Below are positions 25,650-33,656 of a stretch of DNA of 38,913 nucleotides, in pieces. The number at the start of each line of letters is the position of its first letter. The stretch's first letter is position 1. Under the pieces are notes generated by a model. That model saw only the letters and a list, made by a program, of their open reading frames with translations. It was not told where the DNA came from and ran no database searches. Location: assembly GCF_014648035.1 (NCBI RefSeq), contig NZ_BMQI01000047.1:1-38913 (forward strand). Direction: 5' to 3'. A program made the position numbers and the translations under genes. This stretch comes from Shewanella algicola (lineage in GTDB: Bacteria > Pseudomonadota > Gammaproteobacteria > Enterobacterales > Shewanellaceae).

Positions 25650-26564
25650 CTATAGCGTCGAGTTAACCTCAATCAAACGGATAAACGCTTTCATCGCCAC
25701 CGACACACTGTATTTACGGGCCATAAATACCGTATTGCCAGACTCCACATCTAATAATGTTTGAGCATGAAGGTTATGTAATTGCTTAGCCGACTGAGCT
25801 ACTCCACCACTCACAATCGCATACCCTAGCCCCTGTTTTACCGCACTGACAAGATGAAACAACGAATCGGTTTCTAATACCACATTAAAGCCGCCTCCAG
25901 CGGCTTCTATCCCATTATCAATGTATTGCCTAAATTGCATGTTTTGACTTAATAATATCAAGGGCACAGATTTAAGCTGAGTTAATGGTAACGCTTGTTG
26001 TGACATGGCATGTTGTGGTGCGGTTAGATCAAGAGGTACAGGCTTAAGCGACAAAACCGCCAAAGGATGACTAGGTTGGGGGTAAAACTGAAGTTGTCTA
26101 CGGCTTGATTCGCTGATGCTCTCATCAAACCCTAAGCCAATATCCATTTGATGCAAAGTGAGTTGTTCTAGCAGCTTTTCGTTAGTGGTGACGTGTAATT
26201 TAATCGATATATGCGGATATAACTGAGTAAAGTGTTTAATGATTGGCATAATATCAACACTGGATTGCGGCACAATGCCAATATTAAGCGACCCCTTTAA
26301 TGGTCCTGTAAAAGCACTGATCTCCTGCTTTAATGCTGCTTCATCTAACAACATCTTTTCTGCATACTGTTGTACAACACTGCCCGCTTCAGTTAACGCC
26401 ACAAATTGACTACCACGGACCACCAGCTCTGTGCCAAAGCGTTTTTCGAGCGCATTAATACTGGCTGATAACGTTGGCTGGGTAATATGACAAGCCTTAG
26501 CCGCTTTAGCAAAATGCTTATGTTTAGCCAACTCATGAAAATAATGTAATTGCCGCAGATTCAT
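25650..26564 (-). CDS. LysR-family transcriptional regulator
   Basis: A 304-residue LTTR. The N-terminal winged HTH (about residues 1-60: MNLRQLHYFHELAKHKHFAKAAKACHITQPTLSASINALE, in which the recognition helix is ITQPTLSASINALE) is followed by the linker helix and a periplasmic-binding-protein-like effector domain (NIGIVPQSSVDIMP, LHQMDIGLGF, VSAVKQGLGYAIVSGG). It is divergently transcribed from fdhD across a 147-bp region with an ATAG-N7-CTAT site, so it most likely regulates the fdhD operon and itself. The co-inducer is unknown. No strong ribosome-binding site is seen before ATG 26564. Confidence 0.92.
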   Translation of the reverse strand: MNLRQLHYFHELAKHKHFAKAAKACHITQPTLSASINALEKRFGTELVVRGSQFVALTEAGSVVQQYAEKMLLDEAALKQEISAFTGPLKGSLNIGIVPQSSVDIMPIIKHFTQLYPHISIKLHVTTNEKLLEQLTLHQMDIGLGFDESISESSRRQLQFYPQPSHPLAVLSLKPVPLDLTAPQHAMSQQALPLTQLKSVPLILLSQNMQFRQYIDNGIEAAGGGFNVVLETDSLFHLVSAVKQGLGYAIVSGGVAQSAKQLHNLHAQTLLDVESGNTVFMARKYSVSVAMKAFIRLIEVNSTL

Positions 26565-26595
26565 CTAACCACGCAACCTCTAATATAAAATCAAG

Positions 26596-26648
26596 CTATC
26601 AATTTAACCTTATTAATAGATAAAAACTATCAATCTATAAAATAGTTT
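26596..26648. promoter_or_regulatory. LysR-type binding region between the LysR and fdhD genes
   Basis: ATAG-N7-CTAT at 26616-26630 contains the T-N11-A core of LTTR boxes. CTATCAAT recurs at 26596 and 26627, 31 bp (about three helical turns) apart, and AAACTAT/ATAGTTT (26624-26630, 26642-26648) form a further inverted repeat. This suggests multiple binding sites for the divergent regulator. Confidence 0.55.
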
Positions 26649-26711
26649 GATTGGAATTGTATTTTAGCCCTCCATAAAATGTGACCCACTTCAAATTTTA
26701 AGGCTAAAAGT

Positions 26712-27521
26712 ATGAATGCGTCATATAAATGGTCACCGTCAATTGAACACTTGGTAGAAGAAGCCGCCGCGGCAATTAATCTCAATGGTATTAATTATGC
26801 CGTAATGATGATCACCCCTGACAACATTGAAGACTTTGCCATTGGCTTTTTGTTTTCCGAGGCCATTATTCAACATGACCATGATGTTCACGACATTCAA
26901 GTCAGTAAATCCGAACATGGATTTAATATCGATGTCACTATCGCAAATCGCTGTTTATACGCATTAAACAACAAGAAGCGTCGATTAGTTGGGGCCACTG
27001 GATGCGGTATTTGTGGGGTTGAGGCTATCACCCATGCACTGCCAGAATTAACCATATTACCTGCCACTCGCCCAATTGAATTATTGGATGTCGACGCCCT
27101 CAAACTGCAAATTGAAGAGCATCAACTCAAAGCTCAACAAAGCGGTGCCATTCATGCGGCTTTAGCCTTAAATGCCCAGGGCAACATTATTGCTTGCCGA
27201 GAAGACATCGGCCGTCACAATGCCTTAGATAAATTAATCGGTATGTTAGTTAGACAGTCAAGCTCACTGCCTGAGTGCAACACATTATTAATGACCAGTC
27301 GCTGCAGCAGTGAGTTGATTCATAAAGCGGTGCAACTGGGCGTAAATAACTTAATTAGTTTAGCGTCACCCAGCCAGTTGGCGGTAAAACTGGCGTTAAA
27401 GTACAACCTCAATATTATTCATATCCCCAAGTATTCAGTACCCATTTATTACTCTAATTTTCAAACCAACGTCAATTTAAGCAGTCTGCCTGTTAGTCCA
27501 TTCGGAGCCATTAATGTCTAA
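26712..27521 (+). CDS. fdhD: FdhD, sulfurtransferase for formate dehydrogenase-type enzymes
   Basis: A 269-residue cytoplasmic protein of the FdhD family, which passes sulfur from IscS to the molybdenum cofactor of formate dehydrogenases. Seen: EDFAIGFLFSE, the CxxC motif in GATGCGICGVEA (Cys98, Cys101), HAALALN, CREDIGRHNALDKLIG, and LMTSRCSSELIHKAVQLGV. Length matches E. coli FdhD (277). Its last codons overlap the ATG of the next gene (27514) by 8 nt, so it is translationally coupled to the oxidoreductase it presumably serves. Divergent LysR regulator upstream. Confidence 0.94.
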   Translation: MNASYKWSPSIEHLVEEAAAAINLNGINYAVMMITPDNIEDFAIGFLFSEAIIQHDHDVHDIQVSKSEHGFNIDVTIANRCLYALNNKKRRLVGATGCGICGVEAITHALPELTILPATRPIELLDVDALKLQIEEHQLKAQQSGAIHAALALNAQGNIIACREDIGRHNALDKLIGMLVRQSSSLPECNTLLMTSRCSSELIHKAVQLGVNNLISLASPSQLAVKLALKYNLNIIHIPKYSVPIYYSNFQTNVNLSSLPVSPFGAINV

Positions 27522-29874
27522 CCATATCGAAAAACCTAGCAAAGCCGGTGGTTTTCCCTCAATACAAGCCACATTAAGCCATGTATTACGTAGCCAACGC
27601 ACCAAGCAAAATCTTAAAAATTTATTACGCGTTAATCAAACCGATGGGTTTGACTGCCCAGGTTGTGCATGGGGTGACAACAAACACGGCGCATTTCAAT
27701 TTTGTGAAAATGGCGCCAAGGCCGTTGCGTGGGAATCTACGGGCAAAGGGGTTGGCAGTGAGTTTTTTGCTCAGCATTCGGTACGCCAATTAGCTAAGCA
27801 AACCGATTACTGGCTAGAGTATCAAGGCCGCTTAACCGAGCCGATGCGTTACAACGCCGCAACTGATCATTATGAGCCAGTGAGCTGGACCGATGCTTTT
27901 AGCATTATTGCCGACAAGCTCAACAGCTTGTCTAGCCCTAACCGAGTAGAGTTTTATACCTCTGGCCGCGCCAGTAATGAAGCCTCATACCTTTATCAAT
28001 TATTTGGCCGTTTATATGGCACGAATAATTTTCCAGACTGTTCCAATATGTGTCACGAAGCCAGTGGCGTCGCACTAACAAAAGCCATCGGTATTGGCAA
28101 AGGCACTGTGGTATTAAATGACTTTGATGCCGCTGAAGCCATTTTTGTCTTTGGCCAAAATCCAGGGACAAATCACCCACGGATGATGAATGCGTTACGT
28201 AAAGCCGCTAAACATGGTTGTAAAATTGTCACCTTTAATAATCTTAAAGAAGTCGCCTTAGAAAAATTTGCCAGCCCACAGAGCCCAATCGAACTATTAA
28301 CCCCTGCATCCACCACCATTAGCCATCAATATTTAACCCCTAAACTTGGCGGCGATATGGCCGCGGTGCGCGGTATGGCAAAGTACATTATTGAACAGCG
28401 CCAAGACAAAATTGATCATGGGTTTATTGAGCAACACAGCGCCTTTTTTAATGAGTATCAACAGAGTGTTAAGCGCACCAGTTGGCAGCAAATTGAACAA
28501 CAATCAGGACTCACTAGAGCCGATATTATTAAAGCGGCAATCTTATTTAGCGGCAGCAAATCCGTGATCAGTTGTTGGGCAATGGGATTAACCCAGCACA
28601 AGCACTCTGTCGACATCATTCGCGAAGTGATTAATCTGCATTTGTTGTGCGGCCAAATAGGTAAACCGGGTGCCGGCTTGTGTCCAGTTCGAGGCCACAG
28701 TAATGTGCAAGGTAATCGCACCATGGGGATTAACGAAAAACCATCGAATGAATTTATTGCTCACTTTGATAACTTTTTTGATACTCGCCTACCACGCCAG
28801 GCTGGTCACAACGTAGTAGAAGCGCTTAAAGCGCTACAAACAAAAGACAGTAAAGTGCTTATCTGCCTTGGGGGTAACCTTGCTGCAGCCGCACCCGATA
28901 CCGACTTTACCTATCAAGCCATTCGCAATGCAGAGCTTAACGTGCAAATCAGCACCAAGCTTAATCGCAGCCATTTACAAGTGACACAAGATGCACTTAT
29001 TTTGCCTTGCCTAGGCAGAACAGAATTAGATGTTCAGCGCAGCGGGGTTCAAAAAATTACCGTTGAAGACACCTTTAGTATGGTACACGCCTCCACGGGC
29101 ATGACCGAGCCAGTGTCAGAGCTGTGCTTGTCTGAAATAGACATCGTCGCCCAAATGGCCAATGCCACATTTCATCATCGAGATTATCATCACTTTGCAG
29201 GTGTTCAACAGGCAGAGACTCAAAGCGCGGCCACAAAAATCGATTGGTTAGCATTACGTGATGACTACGGGCTGATCCGCCAATTAATTCAAAACACCAT
29301 AAATGGCTTTGAATACTACAATCAACGTATTGAACAACCTGCTGGGTTCTACCTTGGCAACAGCGCTGCCAGATTTGTATGGAACACTCAAACCAAACGC
29401 GCAGAGTTTAATCCGAGCAACTTGCCAGATTCAGTGATTGCCGACTGTTCAAGCGATGCCCAATTACATGGATCACAAAGCACACCACAGCCGATATTAT
29501 TGCTGCAAAGCTTACGTTCACATGACCAGTACAACACCACAATTTACGGCATGGATGACAGATATCGAGGCATTAAAGGCAAACGAAATGTATTGTTTAT
29601 TAACCCACAAGATGCACAAAACCTCAACCTGGTTGAAGCGCAGTTAGTCGATTTACAATCTATTGCCAATGACAATGTCGTGCGTAAAGTGTCTGGGTTT
29701 AGCGTGGTACTTTACGATATTCCGCAAGGTAATATTGCCGCCTATTACCCCGAGACTAATCCTTTGGTATCAATCAATAGTGTCGGTGTTGACTCTTATA
29801 CCCCTACCTCTAAATCTATCCCGGTGGTCATCACACCCTCCACCAAACCGGTGATTAATGTGGCACAAGTGTAA
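27514..29874 (+). CDS. FdhF/YdeP-family molybdopterin oxidoreductase
   Basis: A 786-residue cytoplasmic-type molybdoenzyme (no signal peptide or Tat motif). The N-terminus has GFDCPGCAWGD (Cys48, Cys51) and FCENGAKA (Cys64), a possible reduced Fe-S site as in YdeP. Residues ~110-400 form the molybdopterin oxidoreductase core: SNMCHEASG (Cys180) where formate dehydrogenases carry the Mo-ligating Cys/Sec, FGQNPGTNHPRMM and CWAMGLTQHKH. The C-terminal part has molydopterin-binding segments (YNTTIYGMDDRYRGIKG, YYPETNPLVS). The family is unassigned in substrate; E. coli YdeP is linked to acid resistance. Coupling to fdhD favours a formate dehydrogenase-like chemistry. No small electron-transfer subunit is adjacent. 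Confidence 0.9.
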   Translation: MSNHIEKPSKAGGFPSIQATLSHVLRSQRTKQNLKNLLRVNQTDGFDCPGCAWGDNKHGAFQFCENGAKAVAWESTGKGVGSEFFAQHSVRQLAKQTDYWLEYQGRLTEPMRYNAATDHYEPVSWTDAFSIIADKLNSLSSPNRVEFYTSGRASNEASYLYQLFGRLYGTNNFPDCSNMCHEASGVALTKAIGIGKGTVVLNDFDAAEAIFVFGQNPGTNHPRMMNALRKAAKHGCKIVTFNNLKEVALEKFASPQSPIELLTPASTTISHQYLTPKLGGDMAAVRGMAKYIIEQRQDKIDHGFIEQHSAFFNEYQQSVKRTSWQQIEQQSGLTRADIIKAAILFSGSKSVISCWAMGLTQHKHSVDIIREVINLHLLCGQIGKPGAGLCPVRGHSNVQGNRTMGINEKPSNEFIAHFDNFFDTRLPRQAGHNVVEALKALQTKDSKVLICLGGNLAAAAPDTDFTYQAIRNAELNVQISTKLNRSHLQVTQDALILPCLGRTELDVQRSGVQKITVEDTFSMVHASTGMTEPVSELCLSEIDIVAQMANATFHHRDYHHFAGVQQAETQSAATKIDWLALRDDYGLIRQLIQNTINGFEYYNQRIEQPAGFYLGNSAARFVWNTQTKRAEFNPSNLPDSVIADCSSDAQLHGSQSTPQPILLLQSLRSHDQYNTTIYGMDDRYRGIKGKRNVLFINPQDAQNLNLVEAQLVDLQSIANDNVVRKVSGFSVVLYDIPQGNIAAYYPETNPLVSINSVGVDSYTPTSKSIPVVITPSTKPVINVAQV

Positions 29875-29895
29875 GTTGTAGCCAGGTAATTGGTT

Positions 29896-29936
29896 ATCGA
29901 TACAACCTTGTGCAGCTTGCGCTGAGTTGTATCGAT
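29896..29936. repeat. Hairpin 1 of a tandem pair after the oxidoreductase gene
   Basis: Perfect 11-bp inverted repeat ATCGATACAAC (29896-29906) / GTTGTATCGAT (29926-29936) with a 19-nt loop. No T-run follows. It lies 21 bp past the oxidoreductase stop and 11 bp before a second hairpin of identical geometry. Confidence 0.7.
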
Positions 29937-29940
29937 GCTC

Positions 29941-29994
29941 GAATAAAAAATACCAATGCCATTTGCGATAACGCTGACATTGGTATTTGTTTTA
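29941..29994. terminator. Bidirectional intrinsic terminator (hairpin 2)
   Basis: Perfect 11-bp stem AAATACCAATG (29948-29958) / CATTGGTATTT (29978-29988), 19-nt loop, followed by GTTTTA on the plus strand and by TTTTTTATTC on the minus strand. It separates the convergent oxidoreductase and CMD-family genes. Confidence 0.75.
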
Positions 29995-30029
29995 TCTATT
30001 CACAATAACCGATGATTTGTCGGTAACTG

Positions 30030-30575
30030 TTACTTCCACGCAAACGGTTTAAATGCGTCATCTGTTGGAGTATGAGCAACATGATTGGTGTAGTTACTGA
30101 TCACTTTTTGTGACAAGCCTAAAATGATTTCTAACACTTGTTGCTGGCCGTAACCTGCTGCATAAAAGGCTTCAAGTTCAGCCTGCGAAATATTACCGCG
30201 GCTACGCACAATGCTTAATGTAGCATCATGTAGCGCTTGTAATTTAGCGGTAGGCATAGCAGTTTTGTTACGCAATGCTTCCGTGATCGCTGGGTCAACA
30301 TTCATTGAATTTGCAATCGCGGTATGCGCAGGAACACAATAAGTACATTCATGCTCAACGTTAATGGTTTGCCACACAACAGTTAACTCTTCCGCGTCAA
30401 ATGACGAGTCTAAAAAGAATTGATGTAACTGTTGGTAAGCTTTTAATGTGCTTGGTGATTCAGCTAATACGGCAAACAAATTAGGTACCATGCCCATTTG
30501 TTTTTTAGCACCTTCAAGGATTGCTTTACTTTCTTGTGGGGCGCTTTCTGCAGTATGGATAGTAAATGAAGTCAT
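30030..30575 (-). CDS. Carboxymuconolactone decarboxylase (AhpD-like) family protein
   Basis: A 181-residue protein with the CMD/AhpD fold. The conserved CxxCxxxH motif is present as ECTYCVPAH (Cys77, Cys80, His84), the redox-active pair of AhpD-type peroxidase relays, so a thiol peroxidase or alkylhydroperoxidase-like function is likelier than decarboxylase. ATG 30575 is chosen because GAGAG lies 6 nt upstream; an in-frame ATG at 30650 would add 25 unlike residues encoded across the promoter. A palindromic operator overlaps the -35 of a good promoter upstream. The gene stands alone. Confidence 0.87.
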   Translation of the reverse strand: MTSFTIHTAESAPQESKAILEGAKKQMGMVPNLFAVLAESPSTLKAYQQLHQFFLDSSFDAEELTVVWQTINVEHECTYCVPAHTAIANSMNVDPAITEALRNKTAMPTAKLQALHDATLSIVRSRGNISQAELEAFYAAGYGQQQVLEIILGLSQKVISNYTNHVAHTPTDDAFKPFAWK

Positions 30576-30629
30576 AATATTCTCTCGTGTCGATTCATAA
30601 ATCGTAGTGCTGCGTTTCGAATTGAGTTC

Positions 30630-30658
30630 ACTATAAAACAATTTGAGCAACCGCTCAA
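30630..30658 (-). promoter_or_regulatory. Promoter with overlapping palindromic operator of the CMD-family gene
   Basis: On the minus strand TTGAGC (complement of 30653-30658), 17 bp, TATAGT (complement of 30630-30635) form a good sigma-70 promoter ~50 bp before the ATG at 30575. The -35 is one arm of the palindrome TTGAGC-AACC-GCTCAA (30643-30658), a typical TetR-class operator layout. The cognate regulator is not identifiable in the window. Confidence 0.65.
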
Positions 30659-30871
30659 GTTTGTTTTTGAACGACTACTAAAAATACATTTGAAATATGA
30701 ATTAAATGAAAGGTTTAGTGTAAAAAATTAGTATGTTAGAGAAACGCTGCGTTAAAAAATATATTTTCACTTATGCCCATAAACCTCAATATGTCACTTA
30801 AGTTCTGTTGTCGTTTAAGCTATTTTGCTGTTATCCAGCGATCTTTACACTTCTTTAATTGAACATTTAAT

Positions 30872-30886
30872 TGAGATTAATTATCA
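30872..30886 (+). promoter_or_regulatory. Fur-box-like site before the PepSY gene
   Basis: TGAGATTAATTATCA matches the 7-1-7 Fur core TGATAAT-N-ATTATCA at 12 of 14 positions, with one perfect half-site, about 85 bp before the start of an iron-uptake-type PepSY membrane protein. Confidence 0.5.
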
Positions 30887-30970
30887 TTACCGCCACTTTT
30901 TTATTTACCACAATCACAGTATAAAAACGCAATAGAATCAGCTTTTTGTAATGTAATTTGAGCACACAAC

Positions 30971-32065
30971 ATGAATATGGTTTCGGCATTAAAATGGTTT
31001 CATAACTGGGTAGGCTTTGTTATTAGCATCACCATGTTAATAGTACTGACTACAGGGGTTTATTTAGGCAGCGTTGATTTATTAAAACGCACAGAAAGTT
31101 TAGGACAAACCTTTACCCCACTAACCCTAGAGCAAAAAGCCGAGACGGTAGTAACGGTATTTGAACGCTACCCTCAAATGAGCACGGTACGCTTTCCAAC
31201 AAAACATACACCTTATATCCAGGCCAGTACACGCGGTAAAGCTATCGCATTAGATAACGACCTCAATGAGCTTGCTAGCAGCGCTTCATTTGACCTGCCT
31301 TTTTATGAAACTGCCTTTTGGTTGCATCGTAATTTTTTAATCGACAACGGCGGTAAATACATCAATGCATGGGCCTCTTTGGCCGGCGGTATTGTCACCT
31401 TGATTGGAATTTATTTATGGTGGCGAGTACGTAATGGCTTTCGCTTAAAGCAAACATTGCCAAAAAATACCCGTTCAAGCAGCTTGCTTAAAAGCCACAT
31501 TCAATTAGGACTGTTTATCTCAATACCATTGTTTATTTTATGTGTGAGCGGATTTTTAATTACTTACAATAAATTATGGACTGGGGCGTTAAATCAAAAG
31601 CCGGCCGTCCAGTCATTTCCGGTAAGCCAGGGCAATAATTGGTTAAGCCAACTCAACAGTGCCCAACAAGTTTGGCCAGATTCAGAGTTAGTCTCAGTGA
31701 GCAAACCACGTTCAAAACGAGGTAAAAAACCTAATTCCAAAATGCAGGCCAATGCGAATAAACCAGTGGCACAGGTATTTTCAATTCAATTTGACGACCA
31801 TCCAGGCGTTTGGTTAAGAGAAGCCGATCGCATTAGCATCAACCATACAACGGGCGTTATTGAATCGGCATTAAAACACAGTGATAGACCTTTATCGGGC
31901 AAGATTGCCAGCTTTGTACGTCCACTTCATGATGGGCTGAATATGCCGGCCAGCTATGTAGCGTTGATTACATTAGTCTCATTGATTGGCACAGGTATTT
32001 TATCGTTTAGTCTGGTGACTTTTTGTCGCCGTAAATTTGGCAACAAAGCGAAAAAAGCCACATAG
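30971..32065 (+). CDS. PepSY-associated transmembrane protein
   Basis: A 364-residue inner-membrane protein with four predicted helices: about residues 13-34, 135-150, 176-198 and 331-353. It has the family start WFHNWVGFVISITMLIVLTTG and the helix-flanking motifs WLHRNFL, HIQLGLFISIPLFILCVSG and RPLHDGL, typical of PepSY_TM proteins, some of which act as ferric-siderophore or iron reductases/uptake accessories (PiuB type). His residues in helices could bind heme, which is inference. The ATG at 30971 has GAG about 9 nt upstream; an ATG at 30977 is possible. A Fur-like box upstream supports an iron link. Confidence 0.87.
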   Translation: MNMVSALKWFHNWVGFVISITMLIVLTTGVYLGSVDLLKRTESLGQTFTPLTLEQKAETVVTVFERYPQMSTVRFPTKHTPYIQASTRGKAIALDNDLNELASSASFDLPFYETAFWLHRNFLIDNGGKYINAWASLAGGIVTLIGIYLWWRVRNGFRLKQTLPKNTRSSSLLKSHIQLGLFISIPLFILCVSGFLITYNKLWTGALNQKPAVQSFPVSQGNNWLSQLNSAQQVWPDSELVSVSKPRSKRGKKPNSKMQANANKPVAQVFSIQFDDHPGVWLREADRISINHTTGVIESALKHSDRPLSGKIASFVRPLHDGLNMPASYVALITLVSLIGTGILSFSLVTFCRRKFGNKAKKAT

Positions 32066-32075
32066 CGATAACGTT

Positions 32076-32122
32076 AACCGCCAATGCTGTGCGATATGTT
32101 TCGCGCAGTATTGGCGGTTTTA
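32076..32122. terminator. Strong bidirectional hairpin between convergent genes
   Basis: Long stem: AACCGCCAAT (32076-32085) with ATTGGCGGTT (32110-32119), extended inward by CTGTGCG/CGCGCAG (one G-U pair) and an 8-nt loop; it is followed by TT on the plus strand. It ends the PepSY transcript and, on the other strand, that of the thiolase gene. Confidence 0.75.
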
Positions 32123-32138
32123 CGGCGCATGTACATAC

Positions 32139-33308
32139 CTAGAGCCCGTATAAGGTCACAACCACTGCACCGCCTAAGCCAACATTATGTTGCAGTGCCA
32201 GCCTCGCGTTATCAACTTGTCGTTTGCCTGCTTGCCCACGCAAATGCCAGGTTAGTTCGGTACATTGCGCAAGTCCCGTTGCCCCGATGGGATGCCCTTT
32301 TGACATCAAACCACCCGATGGCCCAATCACATATCGTCCGCCATAAGTATTGTCTCCATCGGCAATAAATTGTGCAGCACCACCTTCAGGACACAGCCCT
32401 AATGCCTCATAAGTAATCACCTCATTTGGGGTAAAGCAATCATGCAGTTCAATCACATCGATATCGCGAGGGCCAAGACCGGCATCGCAATACACTTGCT
32501 CAACCGCTTGTTGAGTCATGGCTCTACCAACTGCATCAATAGGGTCTTGCCACGAGAGCTCAGTGTCGGTTGCCATCGCTTGCGCAATAATGTTTACTTT
32601 AGATGTGATGCCGTGTTGGCGGGCAAATGACTCGCTGCAAACTATGGTAGCTGCAGCGCCGCATGTTGGCGGACACGCCATTAAACGCGTGAGGTAATTG
32701 TCGTATATCACCTTATCGTCGAGCACTTGCTGGTAAGTTAATGGCGTTGAAAACATTGAGTATGGATTATTAATGGCATGCCTACGTGACTTTTCGGCCA
32801 CCTTAGCAAAAAGGTCGGCGCCCACTTGATATTTATCCATATAATGGCGGCCTGCTGCACCAAACGCACGTAACGCAATTGGCCCTTGTGGCGCATTGAA
32901 TTGCTGTAAAACAGGATCGAGTCGCTCAAATGGGCTTTCTCTGTCTTGCCAGTGTGAGCCTAACGCGCCAGGCTGCATTTCTTCAAAACCAAACGCTAAT
33001 GCACACTCTACCAGACCTGATAACACCGCCTGGCGAGCCAAAAACAACGCGGTTGAACCACTCGAGCAATTATTATTCACATTAATAATTGGAATACCGC
33101 TTTGAATCACATCGTAAAATGCATGCTGGGCGCAGGTACTATCACCATAGATGTAAGCGCCATACGCCTGGCCAATTGTCTTAGCATGTAAACCCGCATC
33201 GGCTAATGCTAACTTAATGGCCTCGGCTGCCATCACCCGATATGGCGGTTGCTGACCCGGTTTACAAAATGGGATCATGCCCACACCAGCGACTCTCACT
33301 TTATTCAT
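32139..33308 (-). CDS. Thiolase-fold acyltransferase, SCP2/lipid-transfer type
   Basis: A 389-residue thiolase-family protein. Nucleophile Cys81 lies in NVNNNCSSGSTALFLA; other active-site segments are HDCFTPNE, SKGHPIGATG and the C-terminal QHNVGLGGAVVVTLYGL. In ordinary thiolases the last motif carries a Cys (CxG); here it is the His-Asn-Val-Gly form seen in SCP2-type thiolases, so the reaction (thiolysis of branched or 2-methyl acyl-CoA, or none) is uncertain. The ATG at 33308 has GGGAG 5 nt upstream. It stands alone, convergent with the PepSY gene. It may belong to acyl-CoA degradation, though no partner genes are near. Confidence 0.9.
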   Translation of the reverse strand: MNKVRVAGVGMIPFCKPGQQPPYRVMAAEAIKLALADAGLHAKTIGQAYGAYIYGDSTCAQHAFYDVIQSGIPIINVNNNCSSGSTALFLARQAVLSGLVECALAFGFEEMQPGALGSHWQDRESPFERLDPVLQQFNAPQGPIALRAFGAAGRHYMDKYQVGADLFAKVAEKSRRHAINNPYSMFSTPLTYQQVLDDKVIYDNYLTRLMACPPTCGAAATIVCSESFARQHGITSKVNIIAQAMATDTELSWQDPIDAVGRAMTQQAVEQVYCDAGLGPRDIDVIELHDCFTPNEVITYEALGLCPEGGAAQFIADGDNTYGGRYVIGPSGGLMSKGHPIGATGLAQCTELTWHLRGQAGKRQVDNARLALQHNVGLGGAVVVTLYGL

Positions 33309-33403
33309 ATCACTCCCGTTAAGACAGCTAGTCTTTCATGCTGAGTTCAGAATACTCGATTCGCCCTTAAAGTTAAAATAATGTTAAAAGCAGCTTTCGA
33401 TAC

Positions 33404-33418
33404 GCACCACATTGGCGC
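33404..33418. promoter_or_regulatory. NtrC-like enhancer site upstream of the ammonium transporter gene
   Basis: GCACCACATTGGCGC fits GCACC-N5-GGTGC with one mismatch and lies ~180 bp upstream of the sigma-54-type promoter, a usual enhancer distance. Confidence 0.45.
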
Positions 33419-33591
33419 ATTAGCGCACCAAGACGTGACATTAAATGCAAGACCATTAGCTTGCATCCGTGTTTTTGCCGCCTAAAATGCTCACTAAACG
33501 CACCGTTATTGAGCGTTGTTACGATCATTTCAGCAACATATTCAGACATTTGCACCATCAAAGATCAATAAGAGCTCAGTATCTTTGCGAT

Positions 33592-33609
33592 TTAGGAACA
33601 AGTTTTGCT
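33592..33609 (+). promoter_or_regulatory. Sigma-54-type -24/-12 promoter of the ammonium transporter gene
   Basis: TTAGGAACAAGTTTTGCT: GG (33595-33596), exactly 10 bp, GC (33607-33608), with TTTTGC in the -12 element and AAC in the CAC position. Transcription would start near 33620, ~37 bp before the ATG at 33657. Confidence 0.6.
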
Positions 33610-33656
33610 TTATAAAAGCATGAATTTCAACAGAGAAATGTTTTGTGGAAAATGAA

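Larger units (their letters stand above)
30576..30970. other. 395-bp intergenic region between divergent CMD-family and PepSY genes
   Basis: Holds the leftward promoter/operator at 30630-30658 and, near the right end, a Fur-box-like site and a -10-like TATAAA near 30921 for the rightward gene. In between (about 30660-30870) I see no gene or repeat. Confidence 0.5.
33309..33656. other. 348-bp intergenic region before the ammonium transporter
   Basis: Contains the thiolase start region and the amt regulatory region: an NtrC-like site, scattered GCACC half-sites (about 33404, 33422, 33494, 33552) and a sigma-54-type promoter. No gene was recognised; a minus-strand 62-codon frame here lacks a ribosome-binding site and family features. 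Confidence 0.55.

Noticed and set aside
33373..33561. A 62-codon minus-strand frame upstream of the thiolase gene
   Set aside because: No ribosome-binding site or recognisable domain, and it covers the likely regulatory region of the ammonium transporter gene.
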